A program made the translations under genes and the position numbers. Of a stretch of DNA of 64,000 nucleotides, positions 12,701-28,392 are shown piece after piece. A model generated the notes under the pieces. The model was given only the letters and a program-made list of their open reading frames with translations, had not been told where the DNA came from and searched no databases. The DNA comes from Pteria penguin (lineage: Eukaryota > Mollusca > Bivalvia > Pterioida > Pteriidae), in the NCBI GenBank assembly GCA_035048485.1, contig CM068581.1, forward strand, positions 61,729,393 to 61,793,392. The letters run 5' to 3'. Position 1 is the stretch's first letter. Every line of letters begins with the position of its first letter.

Positions 12701-15700
12701 AATTTGGGGCAAATTTGATATGATTTTAGGTTAAATGGACTGCATGAACAAAAAAATGAGGTCAAACTGCATTTTTGAGAAATTTAGTATTTGGCCTATA
12801 GGTCAAAGCATAGTAATTCCATTTCCCATAGGGTCCCATGTTAAATTACCGAACTTCCAGCAAGATTTACACAACATCCTACATTTTAGCTATATATAAT
12901 CCACATATCAAAATGTTTGTCAGACCCTCCTCTATCAGAATTTTAACAGTTTACCATAGGTTATCCACCTTAATTTCGAGAAAATCATGCTGGAAGGGGG
13001 ATACCCCCGAAAATTGGCCAAAATTCAAATGTAAACAACCACCCCTTACTAGGACATTAAATCTATACATTAGCCAAATGAGAAAAAAATTCATGATAAA
13101 ACAGCAGAATCAATCTTTATTTATACATAGAACAAATAATATCATCCAAGCACAGCCCCAGATACATTGAAATAGTAGTCCCCTCTCTCCCTACAACCAC
13201 ATCAGCCAATCACGGCTCTCGTTAATTACCTTTCTTTGACCTATAGAGGCATTTAACTACTTTATCAAACTAGGAAAGCCGCTATCAAACAAAAGTGTGT
13301 TGATTTCTGAATAAAATGACACAAATTTCATGAAAATCCATGCAGTGATTCATAAGCAAGGCCACTTTAAAGATGCCTACCCCCATCTGGAGTGTACTGA
13401 AAATGGGCACAAATTTGGATTAGGGGTCATGTCTAAGGGGCCTGTAAATTGATAACACTTTATGACTTTTACCTGGTTTAGCCTTTCAGTTTTTTTCATT
13501 ATACATTGAATAAACATGCTCTAATCAAATTTTAATCAATTTGTGAGTCATATTGATTTTTGAATAATACTCTTGAAAGCTAAATCTGCCATTTTCTGTA
13601 CAAAAATACAGACATTCCATGATGTTATTATTTCATGTAGAACTTTGGAGGTAAATGATGTTATACACATTTCGGCTTAATTCGGTGTGTTTTTGACTTG
13701 TACGGGGAAGATCGTATGATAATTTTTATCGAAAATCCCAAAAAATTCACATCGAACTGCGTATTTTTACAAATTCAAGTTTCACAGTCCACAATGTAAA
13801 AAGTGCACAAAATCCAAAAAAAATTGGGGTAAAATTCTGTAAATACTGTTTCAAATGTCTTAAATATCCAACACAATGGAATCAAATCAGTCATCCATGC
13901 AAAATACACAAAATTAATTTGTTAAAATTTGGCAAATTTAAACCACCCCCCTTTTTTTCTAGAAATTTCAATATTCAAAATTTAAGGCATTTTGGATCAA
14001 AATTTGGGGCAAATTTGATATGATTTTAGGTTAAATGGACTGCATGAACAAAAAAATGAGGTCAAACTGCATTTTTGAGAAATTTAGTATTTGGCCTATA
14101 GGTCAAAGCATAGTAATTCCATTTCCCATAGGGTCCCATGTTAAATTACCGAACTTCCAGCAAGATTTACACAACATCCTACATTTTAGCTATATATAAT
14201 CCACATATCAAAATGTTTGTCAGACCCTCCTCTATCAGAATTTTAACAGTTTACCATAGGTTATCCACCTTAATTTCGAGAAAATCATGCTGGAAGGGGG
14301 ATACCCCCGAAAATTGGCCAAAATTCAAATGTAAACAACCACCCCTTTTTAGGGCATTAAATTTTTACACTAGCGAAATGAGATAAAAATTCATGATTTT
14401 ACAGCAGAAATCAATCTTTATTTATACATAGATCAACTAATTTCATCCAATCACAGCTCCTAATACATTGAAATAGTAGTCCCTCTCTCCCTACACCACA
14501 TCAGCCAATCACGGCTCTCGTTAATTACCTTTCTTTGACCTATAGAGGCATTTAACTACTTTATCAAACTAGGAAAGCCGCTATCAAACAAAAGTGTGTT
14601 GATTTCTGAATAAAATGACACAAATTTCATGAAAATCCATGCAGTGATTCATAAGCAAGGCCACTTTAAAGATGCCTACCCCCATCTGGAGTGTACTGAA
14701 AATGGGCACAAATTTGGATTAGGGGTCATGTCTAAGGGGCCTGTAAATTGATAACACTTTATGACTTTTACCTGGTTTAGCCTTTCAGTTTTTTTCATTA
14801 TACATTGAATAAACATGCTCTAATCAAATTTTAATCAATTTGTGAGTCATATTGATTTTTGAATAATACTCTTGAAAGCTAAATCTGCCATTTTCTGTAC
14901 AAAAATACAGACATTCCATGATGTTATTATTTCATGTAGAACTTTGGAGGTAAATGATGTTATAACACATTTCGGCTTAATTCGGTGTGTTTTTGACTTG
15001 TACGGGGAAGATCGTATGATAATTTTTATCGAAAATCCCAAAAAATTCACATCGAACTGCGTATTTTTACAAATTCAAGTTTCACAGTCCACAATGTAAA
15101 AAGTGCACAAAATCCAAAAAAATTGGGGTAAAATTCTGTAAATACTGTTTCAAATGTCTTAAATATCCAACACAATGGAATCAAATCAGTCATCCATGCA
15201 AAATACACAAAATTAATTTGTTAAAATTTGGCAAATTTAAACCACCCCCCTTTTTTTCTAGAAATTTCAATATTCAAAATTTAAGGCATTTTGGATCAAA
15301 ATTTGGGGCAAATTTGATATGATTTTAGGTTAAATGGACTGCATGAACAAAAAAATGAGGTCAAACTGCATTTTTGAGAAATTTAGTATTTGGCCTATAG
15401 GTCAAAGCATAGTAATTCCATTTCCCATAGGGTCCCATGTTAAATTACCGAACTTCCAGCAAGATTTACACAACATCCTACATTTTAGCTATATATAATC
15501 CACATATCAAAATGTTTGTCAGACCCTCCTCTATCAGAATTTTAACAGTTTACCATAGGTTATCCACCTTAATGTCGAGAAAATCGTGCTGGAAGGGGGA
15601 TACCCCCAAAAATTGGCCAAAATTCAAATGTAAACAACCACCCCTTTTTAGGGCATTAAATTTTTACACTAGCGAAATGAGATAAAAATTCATGATTTTA

Positions 15701-17999
15701 CAGCAGAATCAATCTTTATTTATACATAGATCAACTAATTTCATCCAATCACAGCTCCTAATACATTGAAATAGTAGTCCCTCTCTCCCTACACCACATC
15801 AGCCAATCACGGCTCTCGTTAATTACCTTTCTTTGACCTATAGAGGCATTTAACTACTTTATCAAACTAGGAAAGCCGCTATCAAACAAAAGTGTGTTGA
15901 TTTCTGAATAAAATGACACAAATTTCATGAAAATCCATGCAGTGATTCATAAGCAAGGCCACTTTAAAGATGCCTACCCCCATCTGGAGTGTACTGAAAA
16001 TGGGCACAAATTTGGATTAGGGGTCATGTCTAAGGGGCCTGTAAATTGATAACACTTTATGACTTTTACCCTGGTTTAGCCTTTCAGTTTTTTTCATTAT
16101 ACATTGAATAAACATGCTCTAATCAAATTTTAATCAATTTGTGAGTCATATTGATTTTTGAATAATACTCTTGAAAGCTAAATCTGCCATTTTCTGTACA
16201 AAAATACAGACATTCCATGATGTTATTATTTCATGTAGAACTTTGGAGGTAAATGATGTTATACACATTTCGGCTTAATTCGGTGTGTTTTTGACTTGTA
16301 CGGGGAAGATCGTATGATAATTTTTATCGAAAATCCCAAAAAATTCACATCGAACTGCGTATTTTTACAAATTCAAGTTTCACAGTCCACAATGTAAAAA
16401 GTGCACAAAATCCAAAAAAATTGGGGTAAAATTCTGTAAATACTGTTTCAAATGTCTTAAATATCCAACACAATGGAATCAAATCAGTCATCCATGCAAA
16501 ATACACAAAATTAATTTGTTAAAATTTGGCAAATTTAAACCACCCCCCTTTTTTTCTAGAAATTTCAATATTCAAAATTTAAGGCATTTTGGATCAAAAT
16601 TTGGGGCAAATTTGATATGATTTTAGGTTAAATGGACTGCATGAACAAAAAAATGAGGTCAAACTGCATTTTTGAGAAATTTAGTATTTGGCCTATAGGT
16701 CAAAGCATAGTAATTCCATTTCCCATAGGGTCCCATGTTAAATTACCGAACTTCCAGCAAGATTTACACAACATCCTACATTTTAGCTATATATAATCCA
16801 CATATCAAAATGTTTGTCAGACCCTCCTCTATCAGAATTTTAACAGTTTACCATAGGTTATCCACCTTAATTTCGAGAAAATCATGCTGGAAGGGGGATA
16901 CCCCCGAAAATTGGCCAAAATTCAAATGTAAACAACCACCCCTTTTTAGGGCATTAAATTTTTACACTAGCGAAATGAGATAAAAATTCATGATTTTACA
17001 GCAGAATCAATCTTTATTTATACATAGATCAACTAATTTCATCCAATCACAGCTCCTAATACATTGAAATAGTAGTCCCTCTCTCCCTACACCACATCAG
17101 CCAATCACGGCTCTCGTTAATTACCTTTCTTTGACCTATAGAGGCATTTAACTACTTTATCAAACTAGGAAAGCCGCTATCAAACAAAAGTGTGTTGATT
17201 TCTGAATAAAATGACACAAATTTCATGAAAATCCATGCAGTGATTCATAAGCAAGGCCACTTTAAAGATGCCTACCCCCATCTGGAGTGTACTGAAAATG
17301 GGCACAAATTTGGATTAGGGGTCATGTCTAAGGGGCCTGTAAATTGATAACACTTTATGACTTTTACCTGGTTTAGCCTTTCAGTTTTTTTCATTATACA
17401 TTGAATAAACATGCTCTAATCAAATTTTAATCAATTTGTGAGTCATATTGATTTTTGAATAATACTCTTGAAAGCTAAATCTGCCATTTTCTGTACAAAA
17501 ATACAGACATTCCATGATGTTATTATTTCATGTAGAACTTTGGAGGTAAATGATGTTATACACATTTCGGCTTAATTCGGTGTGTTTTTTGACTTGTACG
17601 GGGAAGATCGTATGATAATTTTTATCGAAAATCCCAAAAAATTCACATCGAACTGCGTATTTTTACAAATTCAAGTTTCACAGTCCACAATGTAAAAAGT
17701 GCACAAAATCCAAAAAAATTGGGGTAAAATTCTGTAAATACTGTTTTCAAATGTCTTAAATATCCAACACAATGGGAATCAAATCAGTCATCCATGCAAA
17801 ATACACAAAATTAATTTGTTAAAATTTGGCAAATTTAAACCACCCCCCCTTTTTTTCTAGAAATTTCAATATTCAAAATTTAAGGCATTTTTGGATCAAA
17901 ATTTGGGGCAAATTTGATATGATTTTAGGTTAAATGGACTGCATGAACAAAAAAATGAGGTCAAACTGCATTTTTGAGAAATTTAGTATTTGGCCTATA

Positions 18000-19300
18000 G
18001 GTCAAAAGCATAGTAAATTCCATTTCCCATAGGGTCCCATGTTAAAATTACCGAACTTCCAGCAAGATTTACACAACATCCTACATTTTAGCTATATATA
18101 ATCCACATATCCAAAATGTTTGTCAGACCCTCCTCTATCAGAATTTTAACAGTTTACCATAGGTTATCCACCTTAATTTCGAGAAAATCATGCTGGAAGG
18201 GGGATACCCCCGAAAATTGGCCAAAATTCAAATGTAAACAACCACCCCTTTTTAGGGCATTAAATTTTTACACTAGCGAAATGAGATAAAAATTCATGAT
18301 TTTACAGCAGAATCAATCTTTATTTATACATAGATCAACTAATTTCATCCAATCACAGCTCCTAATACATTGAAATAGTAGTCCCTCTCTCCCTACACCA
18401 CATCAGCAAATCACGGCTCTCGTTAATTACCTTTCTTTGAACTATAGAGGCATTTAACTACTTTATCAAAATAGTAAACCCTCTAACAAACAAAAGTTTG
18501 TTGATTTCTGAATAAAATGACACAAATTTCATGAAAATCCATGCAGTGATTCATAAGCAAGGCCACTTTAAAGATGCCTACCCCCATCTGGAGTGTACTG
18601 AAAATGGGCACAAATTTGGATTAGGGGTCATGTCTAAGGGGCCTGTAAATTGATAACACTTTATGACTTTTACCTGGTTTAGCCTTTCAGTTTTTTTCAT
18701 TATACATTGAATAAACATGCTCTAATCAAATTTTAATCAATTTGTGAGTCATATTGATTTTTGAATAATACTCTTGAAAGCTAAATCTGCCATTTTCTGT
18801 ACAAAAATACAGACATTCCATGATGTTATTATTTCATGTAGAACTTTGGAGGTAAATGATGTTATACACATTTCGGCTTAATTCGGTGTGTTTTTGACTT
18901 GTACGGGGAAGATCGTATGATAATTTTTATCGAAAATCCCAAAAAATTCACATCGAACTGCGTATTTTTACAAATTCAAGTTTCACAGTCCACAATGTAA
19001 AAAGTGCACAAAATCCAAAAAAATTCGGGAAAAATTCTGTAAATACTGTTTCAAATGACTCAAATATACAACACAATGGAATCAAATAAGTCATCCATGC
19101 AAAATAAACAAAATTACTTTTTTATAATTTGGCAAATTTAAACCACCCACCTTTTTTTCTAGAAATTTCAATATTTTATATTTAAGGCATTTTGGATCAA
19201 AATTTGGGGCAAATTTGATATGATTTTAGGTTAAATGGACTGCATGAACAAAAAAATGAGGTCAAACTGCATTTTTGAGAAATTTAGTATTTGGCCTATA
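18000..19300. repeat. Most divergent satellite monomer
   Basis: This copy has extra bases in several short runs (for example GTCAAAAGCA at its start and TATCCAAAATG near 18110). It also has two substitution clusters, about 18407-18500 and 19024-19185. The surrounding monomers are near-consensus, so the variation is local. It could reflect true divergence, gene conversion from a variant, or weak consensus sequence. Confidence 0.6.
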
Positions 19301-22300
19301 GGTCAAAGCATAGTAATTCCATTTCCCATAGGGTCCCATGTTAAATTACCGAACTTCCAGCAAGATTTACACAACATCCTACATTTTAGCTATATATAAT
19401 CCACATATCAAAATGTTTGTCAGACCCTCCTCTATCAGAATTTTAACAGTTTACCATAGGTTATCCACCTTAATTTCGAGAAAATCATGCTGGAAGGGGG
19501 ATACCCCCGAAAATTGGCCAAAATTCAAATGTAAACAACCACCCCTTTTTAGGGCATTAAATTTTTACACTAGCGAAATGAGATAAAAATTCATGATTTT
19601 ACAGCAGAATCAATCTTTATTTATACATAGATCAACTAATTTCATCCAATCACAGCTCCTAATACATTGAAATAGTAGTCCCTCTCTCCCTACACCACAT
19701 CAGCCAATCACGGCTCTCGTTAATTACCTTTCTTTGACCTATAGAGGCATTTAACTACTTTATCAAACTAGGAAAGCCGCTATCAAACAAAAGTGTGTTG
19801 ATTTCTGAATAAAATGACACAAATTTCATGAAAATCCATGCAGTGATTCATAAGCAAGGCCACTTTAAAGATGCCTACCCCCATCTGGAGTGTACTGAAA
19901 ATGGGCACAAATTTGGATTAGGGGTCATGTCTAAGGGGCCTGTAAATTGATAACACTTTATGACTTTTACCTGGTTTAGCCTTTCAGTTTTTTTCATTAT
20001 ACATTGAATAAACATGCTCTAATCAAATTTTAATCAATTTGTGAGTCATATTGATTTTTGAATAATACTCTTGAAAGCTAAATCTGCCATTTTCTGTACA
20101 AAAATACAGACATTCCATGATGTTATTATTTCATGTAGAACTTTGGAGGTAAATGATGTTATACACATTTCGGCTTAATTCGGTGTGTTTTTGACTTGTA
20201 CGGGGAAGATCGTATGATAATTTTTATCGAAAATCCCAAAAAATTCACATCGAACTGCGTATTTTTACAAATTCAAGTTTCACAGTCCACAATGTAAAAA
20301 GTGCACAAAATCCAAAAAAATTGGGGTAAAATTCTGTAAATACTGTTTCAAATGTCTTAAATATCCAACACAATGGAATCAAATCAGTCATCCATGCAAA
20401 ATACACAAAATTAATTTGTTAAAATTTGGCAAATTTAAACCACCCCCCTTTTTTTCTAGAAATTTCAATATTCAAAATTTAAGGCATTTTGGATCAAAAT
20501 TTGGGGCAAATTTGATATGATTTTAGGTTAAATGGACTGCATGAACAAAAAAATGAGGTCAAACTGCATTTTTGAGAAATTTAGTATTTGGCCTATAGGT
20601 CAAAGCATAGTAATTCCATTTCCCATAGGGTCCCATGTTAAATTACCGAACTTCCAGCAAGATTTACACAACATCCTACATTTTAGCTATATATAATCCA
20701 CATATCAAAATTTTTGTCTCCGACCCACCTCTATCAGAATTTTAACAGTTTACCATAGGTTATCCACCTTAATTTCGAGAAAATCATGCTGGAAGGGGGA
20801 TACCCCCGAAAATTGGCCAAAATTCAAATGTAAACAACCACCCCTTTTTAGGGCATTAAATTTTTACACTAGCGAAATGAGATAAAAATTCATGATTTTA
20901 CAGCAGAATCAATCTTTATTTATACATAGATCAACTAATTTCATCCAATCACAGCTCCTAATACATTGAAATAGTAGTCCCTCTCTCCCTACACCACATC
21001 AGCCAATCACGGCTCTCGTTAATTACCTTTCTTTGACCTATAGAGGCATTTAACTACTTTATCAAACTAGGAAAGCCGCTATCAAACAAAAGTGTGTTGA
21101 TTTCTGAATAAAATGACACAAATTTCATGAAAATCCATGCAGTGATTCATAAGCAAGGCCACTTTAAAGATGCCTACCCCCATCTGGAGTGTACTGAAAA
21201 TGGGCACAAATTTGGATTAGGGGTCATGTCTAAGGGGCCTGTAAATTGATAACACTTTATGACTTTTACCTGGTTTAGCCTTTCAGTTTTTTTCATTATA
21301 CATTGAATAAACATGCTCTAATCAAATTTTAATCAATTTGTGAGTCATATTGATTTTTGAATAATACTCTTGAAAGCTAAATCTGCCATTTTCTGTACAA
21401 AAATACAGACATTCCATGATGTTATTATTTCATGTAGAACTTTGGAGGTAAATGATGTTATACACATTTCGGCTTAATTCGGTGTGTTTTTGACTTGTAC
21501 GGGGAAGATCGTATGATAATTTTTATCGAAAATCCCAAAAAATTCACATCGAACTGCGTATTTTTTACAAATTCAAGTTTCACAGTCCACAATGTAAAAA
21601 GTGCACAAAATCCAAAAAAATTGGGGTAAAATTCTGTAAATACTGTTTCAAATGTCTTAAATATCCAACACAATGGAATCAAATCAGTCATCCATGCAAA
21701 ATACACAAAATTAATTTGTTAAAATTTGGCAAATTTAAACCACCCCCCTTTTTTTCTAGAAATTTCAATATTCAAAATTTAAGGCATTTTGGATCAAAAT
21801 TTGGGGCAAATTTGATATGATTTTAGGTTAAATGGACTGCATGAACAAAAAAAATGAGGTCAAACTGCATTTTTGAGAAATTTAGTATTTGGCCTATAGG
21901 TCAAAGCATAGTAATTCCATTTCCCATAGGGTCCCATGTTAAATTACCGAACTTCCAGCAAGATTTACACAACATCCTACATTTTAGCTATATATAATCC
22001 ACATATCAAAATGTTTGTCAGACCCTCCTCTATCAGAATTTTAACAGTTTACCATAGGTTATCCACCTTAATTTCGAGAAAATCATGCTGGAAGGGGGAT
22101 ACCCCCGAAAATTGGCCAAAATTCAAATGTAAACAACCACCCCTTTTTAGGGCATTAAATTTTTACACTAGCGAAATGAGATAAAAATTCATGATTTTAC
22201 AGCAGAATCAATCTTTATTTATACATAGATCAACTAATTTCATCCAATCACAGCTCCTAATACATTGAAATAGTAGTCCCTCTCTCCCTACACCACATCA

Positions 22301-25300
22301 GCCAATCACGGCTCTCGTTAATTACCTTTCTTTGACCTATAGAGGCATTTAACTACTTTATCAAACTAGGAAAGCCGCTATCAAACAAAAGTGTGTTGAT
22401 TTCTGAATAAAATGACACAAATTTCATGAAAATCCATGCAGTGATTCATAAGCAAGGCCACTTTAAAGATGCCTACCCCCATCTGGAGTGTACTGAAAAT
22501 GGGCACAAATTTGGATTAGGGGTCATGTCTAAGGGGCCTGTAAATTGATAACACTTTATGACTTTTACCTGGTTTAGCCTTTCAGTTTTTTTCATTATAC
22601 ATTGAATAAACATGCTCTAATCAAATTTTAATCAATTTGTGAGTCATATTGATTTTTTAATAATACTCTTGAAAGCTAAATCTGCCATTTTCTGTACAAA
22701 AATACAGACATTCCATGATGTTATTATTTCATGTAGAACTTTGGAGGTAAATGATGTTATAAACATTTCGGATTAATTCGGTGTGTTTTTTGACTTGTAC
22801 GGGGAAGATCGTATGATAATTTTTATCGAAAATCCCAAAAAATTCACATCGAACTGCGTATTTTTACAAATTCAAGTTTCACAGTCCACAATGTAAAAAG
22901 TGCACAAAATCCAAAAAAATTGGGGTAAAATTCTGTAAATACTGTTTCAAATGTCTTAAATATCCAACACAATGGAATCAAATCAGTCATCCATGCAAAA
23001 TACACAAAATTAATTTGTTAAAATTTGGCAAATTTAAACCACCCCCCTTTTTTTCTAGAAATTTCAATATTCAAAATTTAAGGCATTTTGGATCAAAATT
23101 TGGGGCAAATTTGATATGATTTTAGGTTAAATGGACTGCAATGAACAAAAAAATGAGGTCAAACTGCATTTTTTGAGAAATTTAGTATTTGGCCTATAGG
23201 TCAAAGCATAGTAATTCCATTTCCCATAGGGTCCCATGTTAAATTACCGAACTTCCAGCAAGATTTACACAACATCCTACATTTTAGCTATATATAATCC
23301 ACATATCAAAATGTTTGTCAGACCCTCCTCTATCAGAATTTTAACAGTTTACCATAGGTTATCCACCTTAATTTCGAGAAAATCATGCTGGAAGGGGGAT
23401 ACCCCCGAAAATTGGCCAAAATTCAAATGTAAACAACCACCCCTTTTTAGGGCATTAAATTTTTACACTAGCGAAATGAGATAAAAATTCATGATTTTAC
23501 AGCAGAATCAATCTTTATTTATACATAGATCAACTAATTTTCATCCAATCACAGCTCCTAATACATTGAAATAGTAGTCCCTCTCTCCCTACACCACATC
23601 AGCCAATCACGGCTCTCGTTAATTACCTTTCTTTGACCTATAGAGGCATTTAACTACTTTATCAAACTAGGAAAGCCGCTATCAAACAAAAGTGTGTTGA
23701 TTTCTGAATAAAATGACACAAATTTCATGAAAATCCATGCAGTGATTCATAAGCAAGGCCACTTTAAAGATGCCTACCCCCATCTGGAGTGTACTGAAAA
23801 TGGGCACAAATTTGGATTAGGGGTCATGTCTAAGGGGCCTGTAAATTGATAACACTTTATGACTTTTAACCTGGTTTAGCCTTTCAGTTTTTTTTCATTA
23901 TACATTGAATAAACATGCTCTAATCAAATTTTAATCAATTTGTGAGTCATATTGATTTTTGAATAATACTCTTGAAAGCTAAATCTGCCATTTTCTGTAC
24001 AAAAATACAGACATTCCATGATGTTATTATTTCATGTAGAACTTTGGAGGTAAATGATGTTATACACATTTCGGCTTAATTCGGTGTGTTTTTGACTTGT
24101 ACGGGGAAGATCGTATGATAATTTTTATCGAAAATCCCAAAAAATTCACATCGAACTGCGTATTTTTACAAATTCAAGTTTCACAGTCCACAATGTAAAA
24201 AGTGCACAAAATCCAAAAAAATTGGGGTAAAATTCTGTAAATACTGTTTCAAATGTCTTAAATATCCAACACAATGGAATCAAATCAGTCATCCATGCAA
24301 AATACACAAAATTAATTTGTTAAAATTTGGCAAATTTAAACCACCCCCCTTTTTTTCTAGAAATTTCAATATTCAAAATTTAAGGCATTTTGGATCAAAA
24401 TTTGGGGCAAATTTGATATGATTTTAGGTTAAATGGACTGCATGAACAAAAAAATGAGGTCAAACTGCATTTTTGAGAAATTTAGTATTTGGCCTATAGG
24501 TCAAAGCATAGTAATTCCATTTCCCATAGGGTCCCATGTTAAATTACCGAACTTCCAGCAAGATTTACACAACATCCTACATTTTAGCTATATATAATCC
24601 ACATATCAAAATGTTTGTCAGACCCTCCTCTATCAGAATTTTAACAGTTTACCATAGGTTATCCACCTTAATTTCGAGAAAATCATGCTGGAAGGGGGAT
24701 ACCCCCGAAAATTGGCCAAAATTCAAATGTAAACAACCACCCCTTTTTAGGGCATTAAATTTTTACACTAGCGAAATGAGATAAAAATTCATGATTTTAC
24801 AGCAGAATCAATCTTTATTTATACATAGATCAACTAATTTCATCCAATCACAGCTCCTAATACATTGAAATAGTAGTCCCTCTCTCCCTACACCACATCA
24901 GCCAATCACGGCTCTCGTTAATTACCTTTCTTTGACCTATAGAGGCATTTAACTACTTTATCAAACTAGGAAAGCCGCTATCAAACAAAAGTGTGTTGAT
25001 TTCTGAATAAAATGACACAAATTTCATGAAAATCCATGCAGTGATTCATAAGCAAGGCCACTTTAAAGATGCCTACCCCCATCTGGAGTGTACTGAAAAT
25101 GGGCACAAATTTGGATTAGGGGTCATGTCTAAGGGGCCTGTAAATTGATAACACTTTATGACTTTTACCTGGTTTAGCCTTTCAGTTTTTTTCATTATAC
25201 ATTGAATAAACATGCTCTAATCAAATTTTAATCAATTTGTGAGTCATATTGATTTTTGAATAATACTCTTGAAAGCTAAATCTGCCATTTTCTGTACAAA

Positions 25301-28300
25301 AATACAGACATTCCATGATGTTATTATTTCATGTAGAACTTTGGAGGTAAATGATGTTATACACATTTCGGCTTAATTCGGTGTGTTTTTGACTTGTACG
25401 GGGAAGATCGTATGATAATTTTTATCGAAAATCCCAAAAAATTCACATCGAACTGCGTATTTTTACAAATTCAAGTTTCACAGTCCACAATGTAAAAAGT
25501 GCACAAAATCCAAAAAAATTGGGGTAAAATTCTGTAAATACTGTTTCAAATGTCTTAAATATCCAACACAATGGAATCAAATCAGTCATCCATGCAAAAT
25601 ACACAAAATTAATTTGTTAAAATTTGGCAAATTTAAACCACCCCCCTTTTTTTTCTAGAAATTTCAATATTGAAAATTTAAGGCATTTTGGATCAAAATT
25701 TGGGGCAAATTTGATATGACTTTAGGTTAAATGGACTGCATGAACAAAAAAATGAGGTCAAACTGCATTTTTTGAGAAATTTAGTATTTGGCCTATAGGT
25801 CAAAGCATAGTAATTCCATTTCCCATAGGGTCCCATGTTAAATTACCGAACTTCCAGCAAGATTTACACAACATCCTACATTTTAGCTATATATAATCCA
25901 CATATCAAAATGTTTGTCAGACCCTCCTCTATCAGAATTTTAACAGTTTACCATAGGTTATCCACCTTAATTTCGAGAAAATCATGCTGGAAGGGGGATA
26001 CCCCCGAAAATTGGCCAAAATTCAAATGTAAACAACCACCCCTTTTTAGGGCATTAAATTTTTACACTAGCGAAATGAGATAAAAATTCATGATTTTACA
26101 GCAGAATCAATCTTTATTTATACATAGATCAACTAATTTCATCCAATCACAGCTCCTAATACATTGAAATAGTAGTCCCTCTCTCCCTACACCACATCAG
26201 CCAATCACGGCTCTCGTTAATTACCTTTCTTTGACCTATAGAGGCATTTAACTACTTTATCAAACTAGGAAAGCCGCTATCAAACAAAAGTGTGTTGATT
26301 TCTGAATAAAATGACACAAATTTCATGAAAATCCATGCAGTGATTCATAAGCAAGGCCACTTTAAAGATGCCTACCCCCATCTGGAGTGTACTGAAAATG
26401 GGCACAAATTTGGATTAGGGGTCATGTCTAAGGGGCCTGTAAATTGATAACACTTTATGACTTTTACCTGGTTTAGCCTTTCAGTTTTTTTCATTATACA
26501 TTGAATAAACATGCTCTAATCAAATTTTAATCAATTTGTGAGTCATATTGATTTTTGAATAATACTCTTGAAAGCTAAATCTGCCATTTTCTGTACAAAA
26601 ATACAGACATTCCATGATGTTATTATTTCATGTAGAACTTTGGAGGTAAATGATGTTATACACATTTCGGCTTAATTCGGTGTGATTTTGACTTGTACGG
26701 GGAAGATCGTATGATAATTTTTATCGAAAATCCCAAAAAATTCACATCGAACTGCGTATTTTTACAAATTCAAGTTTCACAGTCCACAATGTAAAAAGTG
26801 CACAAAATCCAAAAAAATTGGGGTAAAATTCTGTAAATACTGTTTCAAATGTCTTAAATATCCAACACAATGGAATCAAATCAGTCATCCATGCAAAATA
26901 CACAAAATTAATTTGTTAAAATTTGGCAAATTTAAACCACCCCCCTTTTTTTCTAGAAATTTCAATATTCAAAATTTAAGGCATTTTGGATCAAAATTTG
27001 GGGCAAATTTGATATGATTTTAGGTTAAATGGACTGCATGAACAAAAAAATGAGGTCAAACTGCATTTTTGAGAAATTTAGTATTTGGCCTATAGGTCAA
27101 AGCATAGTAATTCCATTTCCCATAGGGTCCCATGTTAAATTACCGAACTTCCAGCAAGATTTACACAACATCCTACATTTTAGCTATATATAATCCACAT
27201 ATCAAAATGTTTGTCAGACCCTCCTCTATCAGAATTTTAACAGTTTACCATAGGTTATCCACCTTAATTTCGAGAAAATCATGCTGGAAGGGGGATACCC
27301 CCGAAAATTGGCCAAAATTCAAATGTAAACAACCACCCCTTTTTAGGGCATTAAATTTTTACACTAGCGAAATGAGATAAAAATTCATGATTTTACAGCA
27401 GAATCAATCTTTATTTATACATAGATCAACTAATTTCATCCAATCACAGCTCCTAATACATTGAAATAGTAGTCCCTCTCTCCCTACACCACATCAGCCA
27501 ATCACGGCTCTCGTTAATTACCTTTCTTTGACCTATAGAGGCATTTAACTACTTTATCAAACTAGGAAAGCCGCTATCAAACAAAAGTGTGTTGATTTCT
27601 GAATAAAATGACACAAATTTCATGAAAATCCATGCAGTGATTCATAAGCAAGGCCACTTTAAAGATGCCTACCCCCATCTGGAGTGTACTGAAAATGGGC
27701 ACAAATTTGGATTAGGGGTCATGTCTAAGGGGCCTGTAAATTGATAACACTTTATGACTTTTACCTGGTTTAGCCTTTCAGTTTTTTTCATTATACATTG
27801 AATAAACATGCTCTAATCAAATTTAATCAATTTGTGAGTCATATTGATTTTTTGAATAATACTCTTGAAAGCTAAATCTGCCATTTTCTGTACAAAAATA
27901 CCGACCTTCCCTGATGTTATTATTTCAAGTCGAACTTTGGAGGTAAATGATGTTCTACACATTTCGGCTTTATTCGGTGTGTTTTTGACTTGTACGGGGA
28001 AGATCGTATGATAATTTTTATCGAAAATCCCAAAAAATTCACATCGAACTGCGTATTTTTACAAATTCAAGTTTCACAGTCCACAATGTAAAAAGTGCAC
28101 AAAATCCAAAAAAATTGGGGTAAAATTCTGTAAATACTGTTTCAAATGTCTTAAATATCCAACACAATGGAATCAAATCAGTCATCCATGCAAAATACAC
28201 AAAATTAATTTGTTAAAATTTGGCAAATTTAAACCACCCCCCTTTTTTTCTAGAAATTTCAATATTCAAAATTTAAGGCATTTTGGATCAAAATTTGGGG

Positions 28301-28392
28301 CAAATTTGATATGATTTTAGGTTAAATGGACTGCATGAACAAAAAAAATGAGGTCAAACTGCATTTTTGAGAAATTTAGTATTTGGCCTATA

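Noticed and set aside
14872..15099. Frames of 64-110 codons in single satellite copies (for example 4566, 11201, 12838, 14847, 14872, 21458)
   Set aside because: They arise from one-base indels or substitution patches in individual monomers and have no support from other copies.
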